DNA of 64,000 nt from Rhodeus uyekii (GCA_037043235.1 JAWRVZ010000075.1:2629501-2693500); one strand, 5' to 3'; shown: positions 1 through 12,724, counted from the stretch's first letter. Notes: generated by a model from the sequence alone, not told the origin. Numbers and translations: made by a program.

Positions 1-2213
1 TAACAGGCAACAGGCATGTCCTGAAATAAGCGATAACATATTTAAATGCAGGAAGTGGTCCTCTTGTACCCACTTGCCTGAGCAGAATTCCAGCTGATTT
101 TCCTAGGCTCATTCTGTTGTCTGGATGTGACTGATGGATGGTTAATGATAAAAACATTTCCATACCTGGCCTTCATGGCCTTATTGTTCACACAGAACTG
201 GAACATCCTGCCCTGTCTGCTGCAATCACACAGTCAGCAGCTGAGAAGCTCACTGTATCTGGCAGCTGCGCGGTGTGACATGTGGAAATATGGGCCACAA
301 ACTGTCAATGAACCTTGCAGTGAATCTTATGGTTAACCGTGCCATATGCCCCATTGTGCATGTATAAGTAATATTTTTGTTGTTTAAGCTTAACACACAA
401 AACTGTTTGGATTGTAATCTGATATATTTGTGTTCATTCCAAGTAAGTTGATCTGATTGGTATTTATACACAATGTCTACTCATACTTGTGTACATTTGG
501 ATGGCATGTTTTTACATGCAACTTTAGAAATGAACTAATGTTTCTTTATAAACTGATTTTTTTCTGTGAAAACAGAAATGTTGGAAGAACTATTATACAG
601 CTCTTGTCATTGAAATATATTAGTTCATAACCTAGGTCTGTCAAGAACCAAGGAATGCATACACTGTTACACTCTTCTGAAGCAGGGTTATTATAGTTTT
701 AGTGATAGTGAATATATATATATGTGTATGTATATTATTTTATTTATTTATTTTTAAATTGTTGTTAGTGTTAGTTGAGGTTTTTTAGAAATTTCTATTT
801 TCAATTCGAGTTTTAGGGCTACCAAAATTATACAGTCCTAAACTCATCCTGGGTCGAAATTTCATTCAGTAACATTAGGCAGTTTTGATTTATATGCTGT
901 TTAATGTTGATGATCACGTTATTTTACATATGCTATCGCTTGTTTCTGCTTCTTTTTCTCCTCCTTTTTTTAATCAGAAGATGTAGTTCTCTTTCATCAT
1001 CTCTTTCACCATCAATGGTGAGAAAGCATTTATGTCTCATAAATGATGGAAATTTCACGCTATGAAATAGTTTTTAAAAAGCTGCGTTATAATGGTATTT
1101 TATGTGTTAGGAAGACAGGTTATTTATAAATTTGATAAAAAATTCCAAAATTATAAAAACAAAAATTATAGTAGTGTAGCTTTTTTATTTTAGTTAATGA
1201 ATATGTTTTTAAAGTCATAAGATGGCTTCATTTAAATTATTACGCACTGATAATTTTCACCTCTGCCGAAGCTCAAGACATGAACGTGGGTAGGTTTGAG
1301 CTTTGGGTGTGGGTTAAAATATCAGTAAATGACAATATTTGCATAATATTTGTTCAAATACATTGAATGTGTTGTATTTAATGACATTAATCTGCTTTCT
1401 TATATTTTTTACAATTTTACATTTTTTGAATGATCTGTGAACATTTTTGCATCTCTAAAGATACACAAATGTATTGATTGACATTTGTATTTATCGGTGT
1501 GTATCCAAAAGCAAAAAAAGTATGCACAATTACATACGATCGCCTGCAGACACTAATGAGATCATGTTAATTCATCTGCTAATCAATTAGCATTTCTTGA
1601 GTTGCTGCTAAGTGCAGATAACTTTTTTGTCTGTAATCAAAGTATTCAAAAATGGATTCAATGCAGAATGTGACAGTCGGGTTTAACGATGCTCTTTTAG
1701 CCGGCGCCTGAATGCCTCGCAGTTCCTATATCCTGACAACACAGAGCAGGGAAAGAGTTAACCTCCCGGGTGCTTAATTGCACGTGACATGTGTTGGAGT
1801 GTGACAGATGTGACAGATGATGGAGATGGGGATGAAGAGGGCGTAATCTGGCCCTCGGAGCCGCGTCTTCTCCTTCTGTTAGACCTCCAGAAGCGCCTCC
1901 CTAGTGAAGACCTGAAGGTAGAAAATAACAGCTCGCCTCTCCGGCCATTATTTAAGCATCTGGAGATGGAAGAAGAGCCTTCGTGCCTCACAGAAATCCT
2001 GTCAAAATCAGCCAGCCTCAAAACTCTTCAGCAGGCCCCAAACTGCATTTTGTCTCACAGAAAATCTAGATTGGACTGACGGATTCAACATGACAGGAAA
2101 TGTAACTACATTTGGTAGAATAACCCTCTCCCCCCCACAAAAGAAGTGGAATGCATTATCTATCACACTGGTTCTCAAATGATTGTTCTTCACGATCTAG
2201 ATTTCAAGTGTAA
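1..2213. other. AT-rich unique non-coding DNA
   Basis: No gene or clear repeat was recognised. Two overlapping open frames on opposite strands at about 1758-2079 lie in a GC-richer patch. Neither has recognisable domains, and the codon composition (runs of L, R, S) looks like chance. The patch could be a regulatory block, but nothing beyond composition supports that. Confidence 0.5.
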
Positions 2214-2357
2214 CCACAAAAAAAATGCTGGGTTGTTTCAACCCATGTTTGGGTAAAGTATGGACAAACCCAACCAGACGTTTGAATTAAAATATTTGAA
2301 CCCTACTTTTGTGTTTGCCCCAAACATGGGTCAAAACAACCCAGCATTTTTTGCAGA
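2214..2357. mobile_element. Palindromic MITE-like repeat (ATGCTGGGTTGTTT ends)
   Basis: The left arm, AAAAATGCTGGGTTGTTT followed by CAACCCATGTTTGGG, is mirrored by CCCAAACATGGGT and AAAACAACCCAGCATTTTT at the right end. The whole unit is an imperfect long palindrome. This architecture fits a non-autonomous DNA transposon (foldback/MITE). A degenerate relative lies at about 4503-4632. The superfamily cannot be assigned. Confidence 0.7.
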
Positions 2358-2424
2358 GCACTAAATTGAATTTGAATGGATTCATGAACTTGGCACTCAG
2401 TAATTCAAACCACATAGTCTAGTA

Positions 2425-2652
2425 CAGGGGTCGGGAACCTTTTTACCTGAGAGAGCCATATACCCCAAATTGTTTGAACACGAAGCTGTGTAGAGCCATA
2501 GTTCTGTCGACCAGCGATCGTTCTGTCGACAGGGGGGGGGATGCGGCGCGATCTACCTGTCGTCCGAGGGCGGAAGTAGCGGAGCAATCGAGCCATATTC
2601 AGCCATCAAAAGAGCCATATATGGATCGCGAGCCATAGGTTCCCGACCCCTG
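2425..2652. mobile_element. hAT-type MITE with intact ends
   Basis: The element begins CAGGGGTCGGGAACCT and ends with the exact reverse complement AGGTTCCCGACCCCTG, giving a 16-bp perfect terminal inverted repeat. It is flanked by a perfect 8-bp target-site duplication GTCTAGTA at 2417-2424 and 2653-2660. An 8-bp duplication and CAG...CTG ends are hallmarks of the hAT superfamily. At 228 bp, with no coding capacity, it is non-autonomous. The interior carries several copies of GAGCCATA. The perfect duplication suggests a fairly recent insertion. Confidence 0.9.
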
Positions 2653-2893
2653 GTCTAGTACTTTTCTTTTTAAAAGGGACTGATTGTGCAAAATTCACTT
2701 TTATATGGTGTTAAATGTGTGTTGTCAGTGTATGTACACAACCATCCTATAATGGTAAAAATCCACCATCTCCTCTTTGTCAATCCCAATAAATCATAAG
2801 CAGTGTTTCAGAACAAATCATTGCAGATTCTAGCACATGCTTAGGCCCCGCCCACAACTGCTGACAAACTCCGCCTTATTAGCATATTAGCAT

Positions 2894-3068
2894 AGCTTTA
2901 CTGTAGCTCAAACAGTAGAGCATTGGCGAGCTTTCCAACGCCAAGGTCATGGGTTCAATTCCCAGGGAAAGCAAGAACTGATTAGAATATCGATGTGTTC
3001 CTTGAATGCAATGTAAGCTGCTTTGGATAAAAGCGTCTGCCAAATGCATAAATGTAGATGTAATGTAG
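2894..3068 (+). mobile_element. tRNA-derived SINE (V-SINE-like tail)
   Basis: The head is tRNA-like, with an A-box-like TGTAGCTCAAACAGTAGAGC at 2902-2921 and a B box GGTTCAATTCC at 2952-2962. It is followed by an unrelated body and a tail containing CTTTGGATAAAAGCGTCTGC. That tail is the widespread fish V-SINE-like core, ending in (AATGTA)-type repeats. Three other copies lie in this window on the minus strand (12.8, 23.7 and 36.4 kb). Confidence 0.85.
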
Positions 3069-4502
3069 TCTACCATGTTTATCTCCTCACCAGAGCATTT
3101 AACAGCAGCATTCAAGCAAGAAATATATTTTTATTAAAGCTATTAAAGTTATTTATTCATTTATTCATTTTAACAGCATATGTAGCAGTAGGTTCTCTAT
3201 ATTACGCTGCTTTCACTTTAAAACGACTCTATTTATGTGATCTTTGTGTATTTTTTTGGATAACCTTGTGTGTATTTGACAGTTTAAGCTCAATGTAGTG
3301 AAAGAAAATTGGATGCCCAATCTTTGACATCAAGAACAAAAGATATGGAAAATATTTTCTGCTCCTTTTTGAAATCCTTTTTTGCTATCCAATTACGTTT
3401 ATTTGAATTTTATTATTTGCATTTAGCAACGTTTTTCCCCCACCTGTCTGGTTTTTAGGTCACTACCCACCAGTTGAGAACCACTAGTCTATAAAACAGA
3501 GCCCTTGTGTTTGTTTTGATGGGAGTGTACCTACTAAAGGCGAAAGATTAACATTTAAGTAAACAATTACCTCATTATTTTCGACTGGAATCAATTTAAA
3601 ACAATGGGAATGCTCTCAGTGAGGTCTAGGTCGGGAGCACAAAGGTATATTTGTCTCATGGAACTGATTTACAGCCCTGTTGATAAAAATCACACTTCCT
3701 GGAATCTATTCAGATGTTTTGAGAAGCTTATGAGACAGCTGTCAAAAAGTTTTGAAAATGGCTGATTTAGCATTATCCGCCATCACGAAAACACGGCTGG
3801 GACAATATTAGTCTAGAAATAGCAACAATGTGTGCCTTTGAACGCAGTGTGTACACTGTCTATCCATTGTCAAAGAGATGAGTTATGAAACTCAGCTGCT
3901 TGAGGAAACAGCCAGGTGGGAAAAACAAAACTCTGATTGAAATTCTCTTGGGGGGAGTTAGCGTGATACATATTTGCTCTAGCATTCCTTTTGTTCTTTG
4001 GAATACCGCTGTTCAAATGCAATGACCGGTTGCATCAGTTCTTCTCAATGACTCGTTACACTTCCGCTTTTTTATGTCCGTGCAATAAAAACATCTGTTC
4101 ATATCACAGAAGATATGAGTAACACGTTACAGATTTCAGACAGTGGGATTTTCCGTACTAAGGTGACTAGTTGGAATGAAATCCAGAACTGTTTGTCTTC
4201 AGACCGCATTATTGTATTTTGGCCTCTTAAAAAGCAGGTTTGTGCTTATTCAGAATTGATTTGGGTTTTTTATATAGCCCAAGAAATCTGGTGGATTTAA
4301 ATACACGTCTCTTTACTTTGAGGTCATCAATGTATGACTAACAAGTAGAAAATAATGGTTCTTGACTATATTAATCCTGTCCAAATTTTCATTTTCTGTA
4401 GGAAATGTTGGAGACAAATGGGTCTTTTAAATTCCAGTTATTTTCCTGAATGTGATTTTGATAGTAAACAGGATGCAGGATGAAGACTTCTAATTAAACT
4501 CT
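3069..4502. other. Non-coding DNA, nothing recognised
   Basis: Mixed unique sequence with short open frames only. No domain, RNA gene or repeat boundary was identified. The stretch near 3600-4020 is slightly less AT-rich, without other support for function. Confidence 0.45.
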
Positions 4503-4632
4503 GAGAAATGTTGGGAGATTTCAACCCATGTATGGGTCAAATAAGGACAAAACCAACATTTTAAATACATTTTTTAGGTTTGTTAATATTTGACCCAAAA
4601 AATGGTTTGAAACAACTCATGTTTTAGAGTGT
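4503..4632. repeat. Degenerate copy of the palindromic GGGTTGTTT repeat
   Basis: AATGTTGGGAGATTTCAACCCATGTATGGGTCA is mirrored by TTTGACCCAAAAAATGG and AACAACTCATGTTTTAGAG. Layout and spacing match the better-preserved element at 2214-2357, but the arms have diverged, so this is an older copy. Confidence 0.5.
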
Positions 4633-7405
4633 AGAGTTTTCACTTAAGGATGTGCAGTTTTAAGTGTAATTTTTATTAATATATTTAATTTTCAGTATGA
4701 TTTAGCTATAAACATTTGTGTTTTTACTAAAAATATTAAATACTATTGATACAATTTAAAATACCACCTATAGAACTTTGTATTTAATATATAAAACTTT
4801 TTACCTCGTAGGACCTAAAATAGCTAACTAATAGTAAATTAGCCGTATATTTGTCACAAACCCACCGTTTTTGTCAAATTTCTTTGAATTTCAGGTCAGT
4901 AAAATCTATTTCCCGTCATTCCATTTCAACTTCCTGTGGGCCTATTTCATTTGTATTCACACTCATGATTTAAAGTAAGCTATTTCTGAGAAACTCTGTT
5001 GATGTTTGAAACCAACCCAACAAACACACCCCTCCCTCCATGGCTCCACCCCCAAAATGCTTAAACAAGCAAGAATTAGCTGTTAGTCGCCAGCAGTTCC
5101 TGATGATACTTTTAATTGTTTAACTGTTAATATACAATCGTTCTCAAAAAGGATTCCAATGATATTGTTTCTCTGTGCTGTTATTATTTTTGCCTTGGTA
5201 TGAACACAGCTATTCTTTTAGAATTATATCTTTATTGTTATCTTCATAATAATCGTTCTTTACTTACATATGAAGCAGAAACAACTCGACCTCAGAATCT
5301 GTTTTCAGGCCTTCCTCTTCGGTCTTTCCAAGTCTTTTTGAATATTATCGCAGGTCCTAAAGCTCATAACTCTTCTTTTTCCAGTGATTATTTCTCTGAC
5401 CTTTTCTCTTTTGTAATGTCTCTCAGCCATCTCTCTGTCTTCAGTTCAAATCTCCCTCTGTCTCTCTCTCTCCTCCCCCATCGTGATTGGACACGCCCCC
5501 TACTGCTGATTGGCTGCAAGTGTGTCGTGCTGCTCGGCATCCGCGTTTCTCAGAAATCACTCACTGCACCTTTAAAAGAGAGACATTTTTTAAACACTGA
5601 TTCCCAGCTCTGTTAAAAAGATGTAGATTTTAAAGTATGACCCAACAAGCAAATGATAACTTGATATTTTCTTGTGATCTGGGAGGGTGTATTTGTGTAC
5701 GGATCAACACCGGGACAGATCGATCGGAAGCTGTACTGATGAGCCTATCAAATAATGCATTTAATGTAAAACTGATCCCAAACTGTGTTTGGTACTCAAT
5801 ATCAACCTGTTTTGGCTTAAATACCCTACGTTTATTTTCAGCCAAGTTAATAAAAGGAGCTATGTCCCATCACTGCATATTTATGGAGAACATTTGCAGG
5901 GTACAGAGAGGGAGAATCAATTTCCCGCTCTCCCATGATAATTTATGGCTTTTCTGAGGGTGCTCTAGCCGGGAAAATGACACGTCAGGTCTATCATATT
6001 TGGAGCAGCAGTAAACCTGCCAAAGTGTAATCTCTTCAAGGCTTCTGACCCTTCCAGCACCCCCTCCAACCAACGATCATTAATAAATGAGCCCTGGAAT
6101 CGCTCCAGAATGTCAATATTATTATGACAGATTTTAATATTATTATGTCTGTCTTTAATATCACTTAATCTTGTAGTACATTGAGACATCCCGGCTGTCC
6201 AGGTGGAACGGGCTTTGGAACAACGTATTTGACAAAAAATGGCTTTAGACAGAGTTATAGTAAAACAAAAGACACTGATATATCAAATGCTGGAGATAAT
6301 GCATTGCATAATCAGATTAAACTTTTCTGGAAATTAGTAGAGTTACACGTTATTTGTTAAATTGATAAAAAAAAATGTTTTCCATTGGTTAATGAATGGT
6401 ACTTTTCCTTTAATGGCATGTCTAACATGTTGAAGCATTGTAGGGGTTTTTGCATTATTGTGCATATGAGCATGATTGGAAGTCACAATGGGAACCAATG
6501 ATTTCTAAAATTTGACAGAGGGGCCAGAATAGAAGGACGGTGTGTTTGTGTGAACTAATATAAATGAAGTGTATAAACCATTACATGAAAAGGTTTGGCC
6601 TTTAACCCCCACCAAAACGTCAATGTGCCGGGTTCATTGTAAAACTAGTTTTCCTAATGTATTAGTTTAATGACACAGTAGATAAACACCCATTCAGTTT
6701 CAGTGGGAACAGTGTTGTTGATCTTTTTTTGCAAGTGCATCAAAGTCTGGAGATAGTGGCATGAAAATCCTCCCCTTCACATCATTTCTCAAACCTTATA
6801 GAATCTAGATTGTATTTCTAGCTTTTGAATGACCATGACGGTTTTCTTTCAGTCTATCCTGAGATACTCAGTGGTCTTTCAACAGGTTATCTTCTTTAAA
6901 AAGTCATTTTCATGAATTGACAAAAATCACGGATAGTTTTTTAATATCCTAATGCATTTAGCACTTTAGAGCTATGCAATAAAATTGTTTACAGTTTGAT
7001 GATATAAGCAGTTGAGATTTGCTATATATTTTATATAATTTTTTATGTTAGTATACTGTATGTGTGTGGGTAAAGTTTGGATATGTAAGGAATAACTTAC
7101 AATGGCACATTGAATTACCCGATGGTGGTAATTCATGTTGTGGCCGTTACACCTTGGGTGTGTTTTATTTTTCAATATTTCAACGGCCCAATTATTACTC
7201 TTATACTACGGTCACCACGCCTCAAGACATCATTCAGATTATGTATTTTAGGACATTTGTCAGGTTTTTGTCCTTAAAACACTCTTGTGTGATCTCACAC
7301 ATCTCATCAAATGTCTTCGTTGCTAATTCTAAAACCAAATTTTAGAGCGATTACCGGAGGCTTGAGCCACTAATAGTAAACTAATACAGTTATTAGTGCA
7401 GTTAT

Positions 7406-7406
<1 letters not shown>
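4633..7406. other. Non-coding DNA with possible old repeat debris
   Basis: No gene was recognised. Around 5480-5570 is a patch with ATTGG motifs (GTGATTGGACACGCCCCC, CTGATTGGCTGCAAG). It resembles dispersed fish repeats but has no visible termini. Open frames at 5200-5616 and 5637-5957 have no recognisable domain. Around 5860-6200 the sequence is GC-richer and could be regulatory. Confidence 0.4.

Positions 7407-7438
<32 letters not shown>
7407..7438. repeat. (GA)n microsatellite
   Basis: An uninterrupted GA dinucleotide tract of about 16 units. Confidence 0.95.
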
Positions 7439-7440
<2 letters not shown>

Positions 7441-7691
7441 AGAAACACCTGAGTCTGCGTCTCTAAACATGTCTTTAAACATTTAAACATCTCTAAACAA
7501 CTATAATAGTGAAACTGTAAGTTTATCTCTTTCAAAAACAGCGCAGTGAGAAATGTCATTACCGCGCTAGTGAGAAATGTTATGCAGTCATGGCAGATTA
7601 TACTATCTGTCCGATTAATACAACTCCTTCTTCAGTATTTTTGTCTTGTTTTCCAGTTTTTTTCAAAATTATATTAAATAATGAATCATTA

Positions 7692-7696
<5 letters not shown>

Positions 7697-7757
<61 letters not shown>

Positions 7758-7822
7758 CAAATCTCAGCTCTGTGAAGATTTATGTAATATGTAATATACA
7801 TATATATATATATATATATATT
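7697..7822. repeat. (TA)n microsatellite, two blocks
   Basis: Long TA tract at about 7697-7756 and a second at about 7797-7822, separated by about 40 bp of unique sequence. The second block abuts the left target duplication of the hAT-like element at 7825. Confidence 0.9.
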
Positions 7823-7824
7823 GC

Positions 7825-8068
7825 CATAGGCGGACTTACCATTACGCAAGTGTAGGCAATTGCCTAGGGCCCCCGAACCTACAAGGGCCCCCAAATAAAA
7901 TAGTGATTGTACCCCAAACCCCCCGTCAACAATGAGCATCGCGCACTTCCACTCCCCTGTCAACAACCGAGCATCGCGCTCCCCTTGATCAGACTTTTAC
8001 TTTCATTTTTCGGGAGGGGAGGGATTCAAATGTTGCCTAGGGCCCCGTATTTGCTCGCTCCGCCACTG
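7825..8068. mobile_element. hAT-like non-autonomous element
   Basis: Ends are CATAGGCGGA at the left and TCCGCCACTG at the right, giving short imperfect inverted repeats (CAtaGGCGGA against CAgtGGCGGA). GCCTAGGGCCCC-type sequence recurs inside both ends in inverted orientation. Flanks TATATTGC (7817-7824) and TATATAGC (8069-8076) form an 8-bp target duplication with one mismatch. This fits a hAT insertion into a TA-rich tract. Confidence 0.65.
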
Positions 8069-8402
8069 TATATAGCAACTCTATAGTAAGTGTATTTTAC
8101 AGCATGTAAGTATTTGGGTGAGATTAGATATACTATAATATATAGCTGTGTGATCTGTTTTAAATCATGTGACTGTAAAAACAATTCAGCAGTTAAGATT
8201 TTCTAAATATATCGCTTTTCATGAGTGTACTGTATTGGTAAAGTTGGATGAACTTTACATAGTTGTAGATTGGAGTTATTAGTAATTGTAATAATAATGT
8301 AATATTTGTAACTTAAAAAAGAAAAGAATGACGTAAATGAAAGTGATATGTAGCCAAGTGTCCCATACTCTGAATCTCATGCTCTGCATCAGCCATTAAA
8401 GT

Positions 8403-8403
<1 letters not shown>

Positions 8404-8439
<36 letters not shown>
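8404..8439. repeat. (CA)n microsatellite
   Basis: Continuous CA dinucleotide tract, directly adjoining the tail side of the SINE at 8441-8637. Such SINE/simple-repeat junctions are common. Confidence 0.95.
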
Positions 8440-8440
<1 letters not shown>

Positions 8441-8637
8441 CAGTGAGTATTGAGCAGTGGAGAGCCTGGGGAGCGATTGGGGGGGTTAGGTGCCTTGCTC
8501 AAGGGCACCTCAGTTATTAGAGAGGGTAATGAGAGTGGAAGAGAGCAAGATTCACTCCACCCTCCTACATTTCCTGGCGGTACTGAGAATCGAACCCGCA
8601 ACCTTTGGGTTACAAGTCAGACTCTCTAACCATTAGT
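8441..8637 (-). mobile_element. tRNA-derived SINE, minus strand
   Basis: Read on the minus strand it starts with a tRNA-like region TGGTTAGAGAGTCTGACTTG, then a B box GGTTCGATTC (complement of 8587-8596). The body ends with GAGGTGCCCTTGAGCAAGGC, a motif common in fish repeats. It differs from the V-SINE-like family elsewhere in the window, so two SINE families are present. Confidence 0.75.
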
Positions 8638-8699
8638 ACAATACAGTAACTAATACAGCACAATTAGTAAAAACTTAGTCGTAGAACTATATTGTAATG

Positions 8700-9080
8700 T
8701 GGAACTATTAAAATGATGTTCCCTGCACTGACAGCGACAGTCATCTTCATGTTCTGTCACTTTTAGAATCTGATACTTTACGCCTTAAAATCTGACCTTG
8801 GGATGTATTTTTATCATGCCAAAAACTGTCTCCCTCGGCAACATGAAATGTGTCCGTCCAGATGGTTTTGTGCTGCATCATCTTGCTAATTGCCTGTGAT
8901 GCCATCAAAAAGATGTAGTCGACCTGACAGGCAGATGAAACGAGAAGAGAGCAAGACTGAGACACGATGGACCAAGAGAACAGAGCGTGCAACAAGAGCC
9001 ATAACAACAGTGGTTTTATCTTCTTAATCATTAGTTCACATGGCATCATGATCATGTTGCTGTCACTCCTCATTTGTCTT
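8700..9080. other. GC-richer unique block, candidate regulatory
   Basis: Unique sequence between a SINE and a (GT)n tract, with balanced composition and no repeat signature. A 108-codon minus-strand frame (8747-9073) has no recognisable domain. Upstream position relative to tshz2 makes an enhancer possible; conservation could not be tested. Confidence 0.25.
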
Positions 9081-9116
9081 CGTTTTTTGGGACGTTTATT
9101 TATTTATTTTACTTAG

Positions 9117-9120
<4 letters not shown>

Positions 9121-9160
<40 letters not shown>
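9121..9160. repeat. (TG)n microsatellite
   Basis: Uninterrupted TG tract of 20 units. Confidence 0.95.
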
Positions 9161-9162
<2 letters not shown>

Positions 9163-11765
9163 ACCAGGCCAATTTATCACAGTGTTGCAAAGTTGCAAAA
9201 TGAATGACGTATTAGGCCTGTTTCACTCCACACATGAAAGCATATAACAAGTCGTATCAAAAAGTTACATTATTCACATGGTACTTTTAAGCAGAATACA
9301 CTTCAAATTCTGGTATTTGAGTTACATTATTTGAGTAAATTATTGCCTTCCATAGCATGCTGTTATCAGCAACAAAAAATGTATTATTTATTTTTGTAAT
9401 ATAGGCCTTTACAGTTTATATTCAGTAAATCTGACTGAATCTAGACAGTTTGCTACATTTTTAGGTGTGGCTAACATTATGGGTAAATTATTTAACATTT
9501 GGATGTACAGTGAATGTGATTCCTTATCAAATCAATTTAATTTAATGTAATTGGAAAAGGTCAATTAAGTAGAAAAGTTATTAAATGTTAAAATATTTGA
9601 CAAAGTAACTTGCGTATAACTTATTACTTTAATTACTTGACCTTCAAAAACGACCCATTGAATTACACCCAATACTAGTTCTCATACACTGTATTTTTTT
9701 TTTTTATAAAACTGGCAGCTGTGGTTTCAGAATAATTTTGTAAAGATACAGTAAAATTTTAGCATATTTACAGAACAACCTGTACATTTTACAAATAAGC
9801 AAACTATAATACCCAACATCCTTTTTCTGATGAATTATCAAGGCCATGCTACTATTAATATCTGTTTTGTGCTTTCATACACGGACATCCACCATAATAA
9901 CACTGGTAAAAAGAAAACCAACATGATGAATCACAAGCTGATGAAAATGCTAAAACTTTTTGTAAAAGATCATGATAAAAAGGACAGTGAAGGAAATTTT
10001 AGGTCTAATTCTAGTTGATAAATAATAATTTTGAACTAAAGATGTGAGTAGTCGCAAATAATTTTTGCATTAATTGGCATCAAAAAATTTGCACACCTGT
10101 AGCTTTAGTTTTATTTGTCGTAAATATAAAGCGTTTCTTGTCTCGTTACACTCTTAGGAACTACATGAATCACATAAATGCATATTTTCAATTCAAAATT
10201 TCCATATTTGAGAAAAAGGTGGATTAGTTTGCCAGTTTGTTGGATGTTGCTTTCGGTCATTTAACATTTCTGTATTAAATATTTTGCTTTTTACATCTTC
10301 ACTCTTATTTATTGGGTAGACTTATTCCCTTCAATGAGTTTTTAAGTGGAAAAGGAACTTAAAAACACAATGTGTTCCTTTACCATTATTTCTTTGGTGC
10401 CTTACAAACACCAGTGTTATCATGAATATAGTATTATAGTTTTTTGTTAATATTTTTCATTTTTAAGTAATATTGTTACATAGTTTTAATAGGTTTTGTT
10501 ATTTCATTACTTTTTTTTGTTAATGTTTTTGAGACATCTCATTTTATTCCAGTTAAGGTTTTAGTTAAAGATAATAACCTTGACAAATACTGATAATTGC
10601 TATTCAAATCTAGCTAGCATTAGCCATCGCCTCATTTACATGAACGTTTTCATATGAATGGCTTAAATTCTCATAATTACTTTCCTCATAATCTTCCTCC
10701 AGCGCCATTGTCGTTATCTCTGTCACCATCTTGACCAAAACGTCGTTTTGCTACATAAAGAGCAAACTCGCTCCAAGGAACTTGAACACAGCCACAGATC
10801 TAGCAGTCATTTAAGGTTAAGAGACAGAAAACGGCACTCTCAGAACTGAGCTTCCTGAAAGGTTTGACGCGTGAAGAGATTCCTCGTGTTGTCTCTGTGG
10901 CTCAATTCAGAGGAAGATCCAACATATGACACGAACGGCGGCGGCGGGCCGCGAGTGGCATGTGCTAAAGCGCATTATGGTTATTGCCGGAATAAAGGTC
11001 ACATTGTTGCGTGTTATAAACGAGAGGGGACAGCTCTGGCAGTCATGCAGTGTCAAGTGGGAGTCGCAGTGAAGGAAAATCCCAGCAGATCTTTCAGGAC
11101 TAGCAGGACTTCTCTCATTCCTGCTGATTAGTACAAACTTCATCATCAGACGTGCATCCCTCTTCATCATGAAATGTGACACTGATGAACATGAATGCAT
11201 GTTTAAAACCTTTGCTTTTCTACTCTATTCCAAGGAATTCAAAACTTGGAATACTTCCAATAGCATCAGCTTTTTTACTGTTATTATTAAATACACTTGA
11301 TCATATCCGAGTTTACATCTCGCAGTTCTGACTTTTTCCTCAGAATTACATGATTTAAACTCGCAATAGCAAAATATAAAGTGAGATATAAAGTACAATT
11401 CTAAGAATTGTGAAATAAAAAGTCGCAGTTATCTTTTAAACAAGCTTCCATAGAAGTCTGTGTCTCATTAATTTGATTTGTACAATATTTGATCATAATG
11501 CAGTTACAGTGCATCTACAAAAGCAAGCATTGTGAGATTAAACGCAGGCCTCAGTATCTCAGTTATGTATTCGTAGTCATTATGAACAATCACAATTGGA
11601 TATAGGTTGTAATTTCCTTTAGATGACATTTGGTAAAGTGTCAATGTAGCAAACAAATCAATTTCATGGTCATTTGTACTAATATGTTAACCTTTTCTAA
11701 AAAAAAGAGTAACACCACACAGACGCGTGTGTGTGTGTGTGTGTATACAGTATATATATATATAT
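9161..11765. other. AT-rich non-coding DNA
   Basis: No gene recognised. Short AT-rich frames only. A GC-richer patch at about 10690-11160 carries overlapping 86- and 97-codon frames on opposite strands without recognisable domains; it is a weak regulatory candidate. A small (GT)n/(TA)n tract sits at about 11726-11764 next to the following transposon. Confidence 0.45.
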
Positions 11766-12639
11766 GAGTCATTCTATGAAACGGGTGCCATTTGTGTCCG
11801 CAGTGTTTGATGAGATGCATAAGGTACAACAAATTTACCAAAGTGTGTTTTCAAAGCTCAAAGTTATTAATTAAAGTGTTCTTGTTAACATGGTGTATGA
11901 TAAAATTTTGTTTGCAAAGAGTAATGTCCTCTTTTTAATAATTTTTCTTTAGTACATAGCAAATTTCTCGTGTCCGTGTTGACAAACATGACACTTGCAT
12001 CAAAAATATCACCAAATAAGATGTGTAAATATATATTTTTTATTATTATTTTCAGGATAATATGTGTGTTCCTGCTTACATAAGTTATATTTATTAAAAT
12101 TATTTATTATTTTTTTGTAAATATGTTATGATTTGTGTGTGTCCTTAAGTTTGACTTACCACCATGTTACTCCAACTTGTTTAATCTATAAATAATGTAA
12201 ATTTGCTTTAAATGACATCACAAAGCTGAAGTGACATCATTTGACCCCTCATAACCACCATGAACAAAAGCAGGCAAGTTCTGACATTCTTTTACATTGT
12301 TTATTTCTTGCTTTTTCATGTTAGGCCGGGTCCGTAAAGCTTAAATCAACCACCCTGTTACTCAAAATAGAGAGAGAAAACTGTTTTTTATAATAAAAGT
12401 TATAATGTAGATTGAACGCATGTATGCTATCTGAGGAATTTGAACACAATGGAGATTAGCGGCCAATTTAGGATGAAATTTACCACCCTGTTACATTTTA
12501 TTGTGATGTGGTGGTATAACGATAATATTAAAAATAATTTTGTTCCTGAGGTGGGAAAATATGTTTTTTGAGAAGATTAAGATTTATATCAAGTTGAAAA
12601 TTGCAACGTGGAAATGGCACCCGTTTCGTAGAATGACTC
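11766..12639. mobile_element. 874-bp DNA transposon with 28-bp terminal inverted repeats
   Basis: The left end (11766-11793, starting GAGTCATTCTATGAAACGGG) and the right end (12612-12639) are reverse complements over 28 bp with a single mismatch. The interior is AT-rich, has no transposase frame, and repeats a motif ACCACC(C/A)TGTTAC at about 12159, 12349 and 12482. The left flank is TA-rich and the right flank is CTATAGTA, so the target duplication is ambiguous. It is non-autonomous, and I cannot assign the superfamily with confidence. Confidence 0.85.
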
Positions 12640-12724
12640 CTATAGTATATGTGCGTCTTTGTGTGTAACCCTTTATGTGTATATATATGATGTTCTTTTT
12701 CTGAAATGTGGGGTTACCTTTACG

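Noticed and set aside
2894..3068. A functional tRNA gene
   Set aside because: A and B boxes are present but the sequence continues into a SINE body and tail, and the tRNA-like part cannot be folded convincingly by eye.
8560..8637. A minus-strand tRNA gene
   Set aside because: It is the head of a SINE with characteristic fish SINE body attached.
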